From Janthinobacterium lividum (lineage in GTDB: Bacteria > Pseudomonadota > Gammaproteobacteria > Burkholderiales > Burkholderiaceae_D): a DNA stretch of 64,000 bases. The translations under genes were made by a program, and so were the position numbers. Below are positions 9,154 through 17,487 of the stretch, in pieces. The notes beneath the pieces were generated by a model that was not told the origin of the DNA, ran no database searches, and was given only the letters and a program-made list of their open reading frames with translations. Position 1 is the first letter of the stretch, and each line of letters opens with the position of its first letter. Location: positions 3,658,001 to 3,722,000 of the forward strand of contig NZ_CP075583.1 of the NCBI RefSeq assembly GCF_023509035.1. The letters are read 5' to 3'.

Positions 9154-9591
9154 TTACAGCCCTCCGCGGCGCGCGTCGAGCAGCTTGCGCACGGTCTGCA
9201 TCGCCAGCAAGCCGCCGGCCAGCATCTGCGACAGGGGCGTGCGTCCGCCGAAGATGGGGTTTTTGTTGGGCAAACTCACCCATTCGTCCGCCAGCTTGTC
9301 GCCATACAGGATGTGCAAGGCCTTGTAGATGCCCAGCAAATAGGAAATGCGCGTGATGCGGTCCACTTCCAGCACGCGGTCCGGGTGCTTCTTCCACTCG
9401 TAGTAGGCGCTGCTGGACAGGCCGCCCAGCAATTCGCGCGCATCGTCGTCGCGCAGTTTCCAGGCGGCGGCCAGCTTGAAAAACCCTTTCAATGCCGCCT
9501 GCGACAATCGCTCGCGCTCGGCTTTCGCGTTCAAGTCGACGAGGATAGCCGGCTCGAAGCGGCTCTTGGGGTAGGCATAGGCGAGATTCAT
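9154..9591 (-). CDS. DUF2384 (Xre/MbcA/ParS-type) antitoxin
   Basis: A 145-residue cytoplasmic protein preceded by a strong AAGGA site. Its C-terminal half matches the MbcA/ParS toxin-binding domain: a helical region with ITRISYLLGIYKALHILYG, then WVSLPNKNPIFGGRTPLSQM (the NPxFxGxxPL motif) and a last helix. The N-terminal half (SQAALKGFFKLAAAWKLRDDDARELLGG, then SSSAYYEWKKHP) looks like the Xre-like DNA-binding part. Partner of the RES toxin, which starts 2 bases after this stop, so translation is probably coupled. Such antitoxins usually autorepress the operon. Confidence 0.88.
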   Translation of the reverse strand: MNLAYAYPKSRFEPAILVDLNAKAERERLSQAALKGFFKLAAAWKLRDDDARELLGGLSSSAYYEWKKHPDRVLEVDRITRISYLLGIYKALHILYGDKLADEWVSLPNKNPIFGGRTPLSQMLAGGLLAMQTVRKLLDARRGGL

Positions 9592-9667
9592 GGCAGTCCT
9601 TCTTTAAAACTCTGTTTGTGGATTATTTATACTCCTTTTTCGGATTCATTGCAAGGGCGTGCGCATG

Positions 9668-9710
9668 AAAAACGGGGCGCGCCAGGACATGTGTCCCGGT
9701 GCGCCCCGTT
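9668..9710 (-). terminator. strong rho-independent terminator of the S53 peptidase gene
   Basis: A long inverted repeat with outer arms AACGGGGCGC/GCGCCCCGTT and inner arms GGACA/TGTCC is followed on the minus strand by a T5 run. It begins 17 bases beyond the stop codon of the peptidase gene. Confidence 0.8.
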
Positions 9711-9726
9711 GGCGGGCCGTGCCGGC

Positions 9727-12345
9727 TTATCTGGCCGTGACAGTCACCGGCACGGTCAGCTGCGCCGTCAGGCCGTTATTGTCCAGCGCCACGACCTTCA
9801 GCGTATAGCTGCCCGTCACCGGCAGGGGCCAGCGGGCCGTGATCGTCATGCCGTTCATGGAAAACTGCATGCCCAGGGGCGCGCCGGTAATCGAGATCCA
9901 TAGCGCGTTCGCGCCCGGTGCCGTCAGCACGATGCTGCCGCTCATGGTCTTGCCGGCCACGCCCATCATGGTGGCGGCGTTGATCGTGGGGCCGGCGGCG
10001 GCGATTTTCACCGTGGCCACGGCCTGGCCGCTCAAGCCCGACCTGGTGTCCCTGGCGATGACCGTCACGCTGTAGCTGCCCAGTACGGGCTTGGCCCAGT
10101 TGACAACGCCGGCGGCATTGATGGTCATGCCGGACGGCGCGCCCGACAGGCTGTAGGTGACGGGGTTGGGCGCCACCGTCGTGGCGGTGAATGACAGGGC
10201 CACGTCCGGCTTGCCGCTGACGCTGGCCACGGTGACCACGGGTGGCAGGGGGGCGGCGATGGCCACTGTGTAGATGCCTTTGCCGCTCAGCTCAGTCTTG
10301 CTGTCCTTGGCTGTCACGGTGACGGCATAGGTGCCGGCCACGGGTGCAGCCCAGCTCACCAGTCCGGCGCTGCTGATGGTCATGCCGGCCGGCGCGCCGC
10401 TCAGCGTATAGCTGACAGGATTGGCGGAGCTAACGCTGACGTTGAATGCCAGCGCCGTGCCAACCTTGCCCGTGATGGCGCCGGTGCCGACGACGGGCGG
10501 CGCGACGGGGGTAATGACGATGGCGTACACGCCCTGGCCACTGAGGCCGCTGACGCTATCCTTGGCCACCATGGTCACGGCATACGTGCCCGCGATGGGG
10601 GCTGCCCAGCTGACCACGCCAGTGGCGGCGATGCTCATGCCGGCCGGCGCGCCCAGCATGGTGTAGCTGAGGGGATTGGCTGCGCTGGCCGCTACGGTGA
10701 ACGACAGTGCCTTGCCGGCCGCGCCGCTGATGCTGGCCGGCGCCACCACGGGGGCGGCCGGTGCGATCTGCGTGCCCGACAGGCTGGCCAGCAGGCTTTT
10801 CACGTTAGGCGTGCCCAGGCCGCCCAGCGGGTCGTAGCCGACCCTGGCCGTGCACACGCTGCAAGTGCCGTTGCTGCCGCGCGTGATGTCGGCAAAGCTG
10901 CTGGCAAAGGTGCCCGGCACGGTGGCGATCTGGCCGTACAGCATGCTGTGCGGCAAGCCGAGCGCTGTCTTGGCTTGCAGCGCGCGGCTGGCGTTGGCGA
11001 TGGCGACCAGGCCGGCCCATTGCGGCGTGGACAGGCTGGTGCCGCCGATGCTGAGCCAGCTGGCGGTGCTGCTGCCGGGAGTCATCACGGCCGTGTACTG
11101 GCCCGTGGCGGGGTCGGCATTGAAGGCCACGTCGGCCACATTGCGCCGCAGCAGGTTGGTCAGGCCGGGGACGCTGGCCGTCTGGTAGGTGGGCAGCGCC
11201 GTATAGGCGCTGATGCCGCCGCCCGTGCCGGACCAGGCCGTTTCGCTGCGCATGCCGCTGCCGCTGTAGCTGAGCGTGGTACCGCCCACGGCCAGCACGT
11301 TGGACGACACGGAGGGCCAGGACACGCCGCTGCCCGAATCGCCCGTGGCGGCCAGGTAGCTCATGTTCTTGCCCGTGAAGGCGCTGTCGACGGAAGCTGT
11401 CCAGTTGCCTTCGGCAGCGCCAAAGCTCATCGAGACGACGCCAGGCCCCATCAGGTTGGCCAGGCGCACGGCGCCCAGCAGGCTGTTGATGGAAGCGTCG
11501 GGCGCCTCGATCAGCACGATGCGCGCCAGCGGTGCCGTGGCATGCGCCCATTGCACGTCGAGCGCGATTTCCATGGCCCAGCCCGAATTATAGGCTGGCG
11601 CGGTGGCCGTCATGGTGCTCGATGGCGTGTTGTACACGACTGAAAATTCACAGCCGCTGGCCGGGGCGGGCGGCAGTGGCAGGCTGGCATTGGTGGCGAT
11701 GGCTTTGGTGGTGCAGCCGGGCAAGCCGAACTTCTGGTTGAAGATGGCCAGTTCGGCCGCCGCGTTCGGATTGTGCATGGCGTCGACGATATAGATCGTC
11801 TGTCCTGCGCCCAGCTGTGCCGCCTGGGCTGGCGTCAGTGCCGTGCCAGCCGCCGGCAGGGCGGGCAGGTCGTAGGCGGCGCGAATTTGCGCGGGCGAGT
11901 AGGTGGCCACGACGCTGCTGCCGGCCATGGGTGCGGCGATGTCGCTCGCGCCGCCGTCCAGCAGCGGCGCGATGTCCTGTGCCGTCTGTTCCACGGCGGC
12001 GATTCTTTGCGCCGTCAGGCGGCGCGTGCTCATTTCCCTCATGGCGCCTGGCACGTTCTGCAAGTGTGGCCGCCAGTGGGCCGAGCCGCTGCTGTTGGCG
12101 CTGTCGCGCCCGTCAGGCGCATCGAGCAGGGCCGGGGCCGCATGAAACATTGGTTGCGCCACCAGCGCGCCGACGGCGGCGGGGATGACGGGTACCTCGA
12201 CACTGAACTGTGTCGCGGCCGTGGCGATGGCGGCAGGCGGCGTCGAGGTCTCCTGGCCGGGGCCGCAAGCACCCAGCAGGAGGGTGGCAGTGGCGCCCAG
12301 CAGCAGGCGCCCGTGACGGGGATGCGGCGGGATGAATCTTTTCAT
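9727..12345 (-). CDS. secreted S53 family (sedolisin) serine peptidase with four C-terminal Ig-like repeats
   Basis: An 872-residue exported endopeptidase. ATG 12345 has a GGAGAG site and opens a lipoprotein-type signal (hydrophobic core ending LLLGACG). The catalytic domain shows the S53 signatures: Glu and Asp in AMEIALDVQW, the oxyanion Asp in ATGDSGSG, the nucleophile in IGGTSLSTPQWAG and the calcium site DITRGSNG..GYDPLGGLGTP. After it come four tandem repeats of about 85 residues (consensus SYTLSGAPAGM, VSWAAPVAGTYAVTV, KDS) resembling He_PIG Ig-like domains, probably for substrate or surface binding. A cyclic di-GMP-I riboswitch precedes it. The longer frame up to 12594 would run through that riboswitch, so I reject that start. 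Confidence 0.88.
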   Translation of the reverse strand: MKRFIPPHPRHGRLLLGATATLLLGACGPGQETSTPPAAIATAATQFSVEVPVIPAAVGALVAQPMFHAAPALLDAPDGRDSANSSGSAHWRPHLQNVPGAMREMSTRRLTAQRIAAVEQTAQDIAPLLDGGASDIAAPMAGSSVVATYSPAQIRAAYDLPALPAAGTALTPAQAAQLGAGQTIYIVDAMHNPNAAAELAIFNQKFGLPGCTTKAIATNASLPLPPAPASGCEFSVVYNTPSSTMTATAPAYNSGWAMEIALDVQWAHATAPLARIVLIEAPDASINSLLGAVRLANLMGPGVVSMSFGAAEGNWTASVDSAFTGKNMSYLAATGDSGSGVSWPSVSSNVLAVGGTTLSYSGSGMRSETAWSGTGGGISAYTALPTYQTASVPGLTNLLRRNVADVAFNADPATGQYTAVMTPGSSTASWLSIGGTSLSTPQWAGLVAIANASRALQAKTALGLPHSMLYGQIATVPGTFASSFADITRGSNGTCSVCTARVGYDPLGGLGTPNVKSLLASLSGTQIAPAAPVVAPASISGAAGKALSFTVAASAANPLSYTMLGAPAGMSIAATGVVSWAAPIAGTYAVTMVAKDSVSGLSGQGVYAIVITPVAPPVVGTGAITGKVGTALAFNVSVSSANPVSYTLSGAPAGMTISSAGLVSWAAPVAGTYAVTVTAKDSKTELSGKGIYTVAIAAPLPPVVTVASVSGKPDVALSFTATTVAPNPVTYSLSGAPSGMTINAAGVVNWAKPVLGSYSVTVIARDTRSGLSGQAVATVKIAAAGPTINAATMMGVAGKTMSGSIVLTAPGANALWISITGAPLGMQFSMNGMTITARWPLPVTGSYTLKVVALDNNGLTAQLTVPVTVTAR

Positions 12346-12429
12346 GGCGAAACTCTCCGAGTTGGGCGAGGGCCACATCTCGACAATGCATCCAGGTCGG
12401 GGGCCGCGCGCTGGCGGTCCTGGTCCTGC

Positions 12430-12516
12430 ACATTGGCAACCCCGCTGCCATGGCGCTTGCGCGCGGTAGGCCGGTGGCTTTGCGTCCCCGCCTTTCGACG
12501 GGTTTGCCCTCAGAAT
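12430..12516 (-). promoter_or_regulatory. cyclic di-GMP-I (GEMM-I) riboswitch
   Basis: Read on the minus strand, the region has the conserved GEMM-I core in order: AGGGCAAACC (12510-12501), a GAAA tetraloop hairpin (GAAA at 12496-12493), GACGCAAAGCC (12486-12476), ACCGGCCTA, and the second hairpin ending GCAGCGGGGTTGCC (12448-12435). This is the aptamer that binds cyclic di-GMP. It ends about 85 bases before the start codon of the S53 peptidase on the same strand. No T-run follows it, so control at the ribosome site is more likely than termination. Whether it switches on or off cannot be read. Confidence 0.92.
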
Positions 12517-12793
12517 TAATCGTGCATCGTTATAAACTTCCTGATGCGTTATCAATTCTAGTGAATTTGACAAATAAGTGTTAACTATTCTCAATCAATA
12601 TTTTTATTCTCACAATAAAATGTGGTAGATTTGTCTATTGATGAGTGGAATCTTGTCAGCTTTATTAAGTCTTAAAAGCAAGGTTATCAGGGGAGTATCG
12701 ATGCGTTACAGTGTTTTTCCACAGCAACGGTGCTTGTCTTTTTGATTTTTAAATGAATTTAACGAATTTATTGAATATGCGGTATTTTCAGGA
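12517..12793. other. AT-rich intergenic region upstream of the riboswitch
   Basis: This stretch is far richer in A and T than the surrounding genes and holds no convincing gene. On the minus strand a TATAAC at 12535-12530 could be the -10 element for the riboswitch transcript, placing its start within a few bases of the aptamer. I found no well-spaced -35. A 14-codon plus-strand frame from ATG 12701 with a GGGGAG upstream is probably chance. Confidence 0.4.
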
Positions 12794-13207
12794 TTAATCC
12801 TCGAATACCATGTCTTGATACGGCGCCGCGCGGCAGGCCGCCAGCCGCTGCGCCAGGCTGCCCGCATGGGCTTCCAGCTGGTGCCCGTCCGGATCGAGAA
12901 AATACAGGGAGTCGCCGGCGCTGCGATTTTGCTGCCATTCCACCACGCCAGCGGCGCGCAGGCGGGCGGCAAAGGCGGCGAAGTCTTCCTGGGAGATGGC
13001 AAAGGCATAGTGCGTGTAGGCAGGTCTGGCCAGTGCAGCCGTGTCTTGCCCGTCCAGCGCCAGGCACAGCCACAAATCCCCGGCCGACAGATACGCGCCC
13101 CTGTCCCAGCGCGCATGCAGGCGCAGGCCCAAGGTGTCGCGGTAAAAAACGACACTGCGCGCCAGGTCGCGCACGGACAGGGTGAGGTGGTTCAGGCCGG
13201 TCAACAT
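12794..13207 (-). CDS. FosA-like fosfomycin glutathione transferase (VOC family)
   Basis: A 137-residue VOC-fold metalloenzyme. The FosA family opens the fosfomycin epoxide with glutathione. It starts [15 protein letters not shown] (ATG 13207). The predicted metal ligands are His7, His66 and Glu112, matching His7, His64 and Glu110 of FosA, and [19 protein letters not shown] matches the K+-loop and C-terminal signature. The position of FosA Lys90, which contacts the drug, is Gln92 here. It lies 48 bases after recJ on the same strand. FosA-like proteins with poor activity are known, so resistance should not be assumed. Confidence 0.82.
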   Translation of the reverse strand: MLTGLNHLTLSVRDLARSVVFYRDTLGLRLHARWDRGAYLSAGDLWLCLALDGQDTAALARPAYTHYAFAISQEDFAAFAARLRAAGVVEWQQNRSAGDSLYFLDPDGHQLEAHAGSLAQRLAACRAAPYQDMVFED

Positions 13208-13255
13208 GGATGGGAGTGTGTCAAGAAGGTGGCCCATGGGTTTGGGCAAGTGCCG

Positions 13256-14956
13256 TCAGACAGGCTCGGCGTGCTCCACCATTAACTGTACTTTTGTCGT
13301 GCCATTGTATTCATTCGCATCGAGCCGGAAGGCCACGCGCGTGCGTTCGCCCAGGGCGTCTGTGTGGCCGAACCAGATGGCGTCGAAGCGAACGCCGTTC
13401 TTTTCCAGCAGCAGTTTCAAATGGCGCTCTTTTAATATGCGCTGGCTGACGACGCGGAATTCATCGCAGAAGACGGGCGGGGCGAAGCCCTGGCCCCACA
13501 CCTGGCCATCCATCAGCTCGATGAAGGCCGTCGTGTAATAGGCGTCTTCCAGCGGGCCATCCGTTTCCACCACCCGTTCCAGCTGTTGCTGGCTGAGCCA
13601 GGCTTGGCCCACGGCTTCGAAGGCCTGGGAAAATGCGTCGAAAGCGTCGGCGCGGATGGTGAGGCCCGCCGCCATGGCGTGGCCGCCGAACTTGTCGATC
13701 AAGCTGGGCGCCCGTTTCGACACCAGGTCGAGCGCGTCGCGCAAGTGGAAGCCGGGAATCGAGCGTCCGGAACCCTTGATCCAGCCGTCCGCGCCCGGCG
13801 CAAACGTGATGGTCGGGCGGTAGAATTTTTCCTTCAGGCGCGAAGCCACGATGCCGATCACGCCTTGGTGCCAGGATGCATCGAAGACGCTGATGGTGCT
13901 GCTGTTGGCCGGTTCGAAAGCATCGAGGTGCAGCAGGGCCGTATCCTGCATTTCCGCCTCGATTTCGCGGCGTTTCAGATTGATGTCGTTGAGTTGCTGG
14001 GCCAGCGCCCAGGCGCGGCCTTCGTCGTCCGTGATCAGGCATTCGATGCCCAGGGACATGTCTTGCAGGCGTCCGGCCGCATTCAGGCGCGGTCCCAGCG
14101 CGAAGCCCAGGTCGAACGGCGTGGCGCTGCGCGCTTCGCGGCCCGCCACGCGGAACAGGGCGGCCACCCCCGCGTGCATATTGCCCTTACGCATGCGTTT
14201 CAAGCCTTGCGCGACGAGGATGCGGTTGTTCGTATCGAGGCGCACCACGTCGGCCACCGTGCCCAGCGCCACCAGGTCGAGCAGGTTATCGAGCTTGGGT
14301 TGCGTTTGCGCATCAAAGATGCCGCGCCGGCGCAGCTCTGCGCGCAAGGCCAGCAAGACGTAGAACACCACGCCCACGCCCGCCAGGTGCTTGGATGGGA
14401 AACCGCAGGCGGGCTGGTTCGGGTTGACGATGACGGCCGCGTCGGGCAGGGTATCGGCCGGCAAATGGTGGTCGGTGACAACCACCTGAATGCCGCGCCG
14501 GTTGGCCTCGGCCACGCCGTCGATGCTGGCGATACCGTTGTCGACGGTGATGATGATGTCGGGTGACTTTTCGCGCGCGGTGAGCTCGACGATTTCCGGC
14601 GTCAGGCCGTAGCCGTATTCAAAACGGTTGGGCACGATGAAATCGACGTCGGCGCCCATGGCGCGCAAGCCGCGTATTGCCACGGCGCAGGCGGTGGCGC
14701 CGTCGCAATCGTAATCGGCCACGATGACCATGCGCTTCTTGGCGGCAATCGCGTCGGCCAGGAAGACGCCGGCCGCGCCGATGTGCAGCAAGCCGGACGG
14801 CGGCATCAGGGCCGCCAGTTCGCTCGACAGTTCTTTCGCGTCGGACAGGCCGCGCGAGGCGTACAGCCGGGCCAGCACGGGATGGATGCCGCCCTGGCGC
14901 AGCAGTTCGGATTCGCGGTAGGGGCAGGGACGAGTGGCGATGCGGGTACGGGTCAT
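13256..14956 (-). CDS. recJ: single-stranded-DNA-specific exonuclease RecJ
   Basis: A 5'-3' exonuclease of 566 residues acting in RecF recombination and mismatch repair. The DHH phosphoesterase core is clear: VADYDCDGATA, then IITVDNGIAS and VVTDHHLP, the Mn-binding motifs, and the DHHA1 GGHAMAAGL motif further on. ATG 14956 overlaps the stop of the upstream gene as ATGA, so translation is coupled. Longer in-frame sequence to 15154 lies inside that neighbour and has no family resemblance. Confidence 0.96.
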   Translation of the reverse strand: MTRTRIATRPCPYRESELLRQGGIHPVLARLYASRGLSDAKELSSELAALMPPSGLLHIGAAGVFLADAIAAKKRMVIVADYDCDGATACAVAIRGLRAMGADVDFIVPNRFEYGYGLTPEIVELTAREKSPDIIITVDNGIASIDGVAEANRRGIQVVVTDHHLPADTLPDAAVIVNPNQPACGFPSKHLAGVGVVFYVLLALRAELRRRGIFDAQTQPKLDNLLDLVALGTVADVVRLDTNNRILVAQGLKRMRKGNMHAGVAALFRVAGREARSATPFDLGFALGPRLNAAGRLQDMSLGIECLITDDEGRAWALAQQLNDINLKRREIEAEMQDTALLHLDAFEPANSSTISVFDASWHQGVIGIVASRLKEKFYRPTITFAPGADGWIKGSGRSIPGFHLRDALDLVSKRAPSLIDKFGGHAMAAGLTIRADAFDAFSQAFEAVGQAWLSQQQLERVVETDGPLEDAYYTTAFIELMDGQVWGQGFAPPVFCDEFRVVSQRILKERHLKLLLEKNGVRFDAIWFGHTDALGERTRVAFRLDANEYNGTTKVQLMVEHAEPV

Positions 14957-16017
14957 GATGCTTTCAACTTGTTCAGGGTAATCGCGCGCCAGAATTTGCG
15001 CTGCGCATGCTTGCTGGTGGTGCAAACTAGCCAGGCGTCGCGGTGGCTCAGCACCAGGCGCAGCTGGCCAAGACGGCCATCTTTCAGGGCCGCCAGCAGG
15101 GGCACGAACCAGTCTGCTTCCAGTGCCTGCAACTGTTGCAGCCACATGCCCCACTCCTGCGCCTGCGCCGCTTCGATCAGGCCGCCCAGCGCGACAATCG
15201 CGTCCTGTTTGCTTGCCAGCACACTGTTTGGGCTGGCATCGCGCCGCGTTGGTTCCGCCAGCGCGGCCAGCCAGCCAGCCGCGTCCTTGGTATGCAGGCT
15301 GGCCGCGCAGCGCGCAGGTGCCGGGGCAGATTCCGCCGTGGCCAGGCTCCCGCCCCAGATCCAGAATGAGTTGATGGCTTTTAAGCCCTGTTCTTCGCGC
15401 GCCGCGTTGACGGGATGTTCATGCCACAGCATCTGCACTTCGTTCTGCAGGCGGCGCGCGGCGCGCGCGTGCTCACCTTCCGGCATCCACACGGACAGGT
15501 CTTGCGTGGTGGCGGCGTCCGGCGTGGCGCACTGCAAGTCGGTCCAGGCATCGGCGCGCATGAACCAGGTGCCCGCGTCGCCATACGCCAGGGGCTGGCC
15601 GATCTCGTCGAAATACGGACGCGCCGTGTCGAACAGTGTGCGGCCATCGGCCTCGCTCAGCTTGAGCTGGCGCAAGTCTTCCAGGCTGATATGGCTGCGG
15701 GCAATGGCCAGGTGGGCCGGATGCAGCAGGAAGTAGCGCGCGCCCGGTTCCGGCACGAGGCCATAGCCGCGCATGGCCTGGGCGGCGAAGGCCGCCTGCG
15801 CCGCCTCGCCGTTGGGCGCGGGCGACAGGCCCAGCGCGTGCGCCAGCCACGTTTCGTGCGGCAGCAGGCGGTTGGCGTTGTCAAAAGTTTCCAAATTGCA
15901 AGTGGAGGTGCGCGACAGCAGGGCCGCCAGGGCGGGCGCCTGCAAGACCTTGAGCAGGTCGGCAGCCAGTTCGGCATTGGGCAAGGCGAAGGGCAGGACG
16001 AGGGTAAGTTGATTCAT
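14953..16017 (-). CDS. RpfE-type regulatory / phosphoglycerate-mutase-like protein
   Basis: A 354-residue cytoplasmic protein starting MNQLTLVLPFALP. Proteins of this kind lie directly upstream of recJ in many beta- and gammaproteobacteria and are named RpfE after the Xanthomonas rpf cluster, where the same recJ neighbour exists. They have distant resemblance to cofactor-independent phosphoglycerate mutases. I see WMPEGEHARAARRLQNEVQM and FWIWGGG-like NSFWIWGGS, typical of the group. Its biochemical role is not known. It overlaps recJ by 4 bases and is divergent from the LolC/E gene. Confidence 0.7.
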   Translation of the reverse strand: MNQLTLVLPFALPNAELAADLLKVLQAPALAALLSRTSTCNLETFDNANRLLPHETWLAHALGLSPAPNGEAAQAAFAAQAMRGYGLVPEPGARYFLLHPAHLAIARSHISLEDLRQLKLSEADGRTLFDTARPYFDEIGQPLAYGDAGTWFMRADAWTDLQCATPDAATTQDLSVWMPEGEHARAARRLQNEVQMLWHEHPVNAAREEQGLKAINSFWIWGGSLATAESAPAPARCAASLHTKDAAGWLAALAEPTRRDASPNSVLASKQDAIVALGGLIEAAQAQEWGMWLQQLQALEADWFVPLLAALKDGRLGQLRLVLSHRDAWLVCTTSKHAQRKFWRAITLNKLKAS

Positions 16018-16177
16018 CCCGAGATTGTAGGCGATTGTGGCGGTAGGGGAGTAGTCTCCGCGGTTTTTCCCTTGACGGCGGGCGCGGGAAAGTGGCGCCA
16101 CGGTGATGTGTTTCACGCATGAGTGTCATTTGTGTGGCACACTGCGCGCTCGCATATTATCGTTGTCGCGGGAGCGC

Positions 16178-17455
16178 ATGAGCATCATCAAACAATTTCC
16201 TTTTGAGTGGCAGGTTGGCGTGCGCTATACGCGTGCCGGGAAACGCAGTGGCCGCAACAGCTTCATTTCCTTTATCTCCCTCATTTCCGTGGCCGGCATC
16301 GGCCTGGGCGTGGCCGCCCTGATCGTCGTCCTCTCCGTCATGAACGGCTTCCAGAAGGAAGTCACCGACCGTTTGATGTCGGTGCTGGCCCACGTCGAGG
16401 TGTTCGATACCAGCGGCTCCATGCCCAACTGGCAGGCGCAGGAGCGCGCCGCCTACGCCAACCCGCAAGTCAAGGCCGTGTCGCCGTTCGTGGAAACCCA
16501 GGGCATGCTGCTCAATGACGAAACCATGCGCCCATCCGTCGTGCGCGGCGTGTTGCCGCAGCAGGAAGCCACCGTGTCGAGCGTGGCGAGCCAGATGAAG
16601 CAGGGCAGTTTCAAGGACTTGACGCCAGGTTCCTACAACATCGTGCTGGGCATCGACCTGGCCAAGGCGCTCGACGTGAAAGTGGGGCAGAACGTCACCC
16701 TGATGCTGGAACGCGAGCCGAAGGCGGGCGACCCGGTCAATGGCATCGTCATGCCGCGCATGCGTGCGCTCAAGGTGGCCGGCATCTTCGAGGCAGGTCA
16801 TAATGAACTCGATGGCAGCCTGGCGTTTGTGAATATGCAGGATGCCGAGCAGCTGCTGCAGCTCGATGGCCCGTCCGGCCTGCGTTTGCGCCTACACGAC
16901 ATGAACAAGGCGCCGCAGGTGGCGCGCGAACTCAAAGCGTCGATGCCGGGCCAGCTGTGGATGCGCGACTGGTCGCGCGCCAGTGCCAGCTGGTATGCGC
17001 TGGTGCAAAGCCAGAAGAACATGATGTTCATTATCCTCAGCATGATCATCGCCGTGGCGGCGTTCAACCTCGTCTCGACGCTGGTGATGTCGGTCACCGA
17101 CAAACAGGCCGATATTGCCATTCTGCGTACCCTGGGCGCCTCGCCGTTTTCCATCATGAAGATATTCATGATCCAGGGCGCGCTGGTGGGCTTGCTGGGG
17201 AGTGCGCTGGGCGTGATCGGCGGCGTCGTGCTGGCGCTGAACGTGGGCGTCATCGTGCCCTTCATCGAAGGCATTTTCGGCCTGCACTTCATCTCGAAGG
17301 AAATCTACCAGATCAGCGCCGTGCCATCGGACGTGCATTGGCTGGACGTGGCGCAGATCGGCCTGATCGCCTTTGGCCTGGCGCTGGTGGCAACCATCTA
17401 TCCGAGCTGGCGCGCCGCGCGTGTCAGGCCGGCCGAGGCATTGCGCTACGAATAA
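16178..17455 (+). CDS. lipoprotein-releasing ABC permease, LolC/LolE family (copy 1)
   Basis: A 425-residue inner-membrane permease of the Lol system, which extracts lipoproteins from the inner membrane and hands them to LolA. It has one N-terminal membrane helix ([15 protein letters not shown]), a periplasmic MacB-PCD-like domain (about residues 50-260) and three C-terminal helices with [20 protein letters not shown] and the coupling sequence [11 protein letters not shown] 16178 follows GGGAGC. A near-duplicate follows 32 bases later, and lolD follows that. Whether this copy is LolC or LolE cannot be told by eye. Confidence 0.92.
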   Translation: MSIIKQFPFEWQVGVRYTRAGKRSGRNSFISFISLISVAGIGLGVAALIVVLSVMNGFQKEVTDRLMSVLAHVEVFDTSGSMPNWQAQERAAYANPQVKAVSPFVETQGMLLNDETMRPSVVRGVLPQQEATVSSVASQMKQGSFKDLTPGSYNIVLGIDLAKALDVKVGQNVTLMLEREPKAGDPVNGIVMPRMRALKVAGIFEAGHNELDGSLAFVNMQDAEQLLQLDGPSGLRLRLHDMNKAPQVARELKASMPGQLWMRDWSRASASWYALVQSQKNMMFIILSMIIAVAAFNLVSTLVMSVTDKQADIAILRTLGASPFSIMKIFMIQGALVGLLGSALGVIGGVVLALNVGVIVPFIEGIFGLHFISKEIYQISAVPSDVHWLDVAQIGLIAFGLALVATIYPSWRAARVRPAEALRYE

Positions 17456-17487
17456 CACTCCAAGAAACGATAAAGACCGCCTGAACA

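Noticed and set aside
12701..12745. 14-codon plus-strand frame with a GGGGAG upstream
   Set aside because: Too short to support, no conserved context; could be a leader peptide but nothing follows on that strand.
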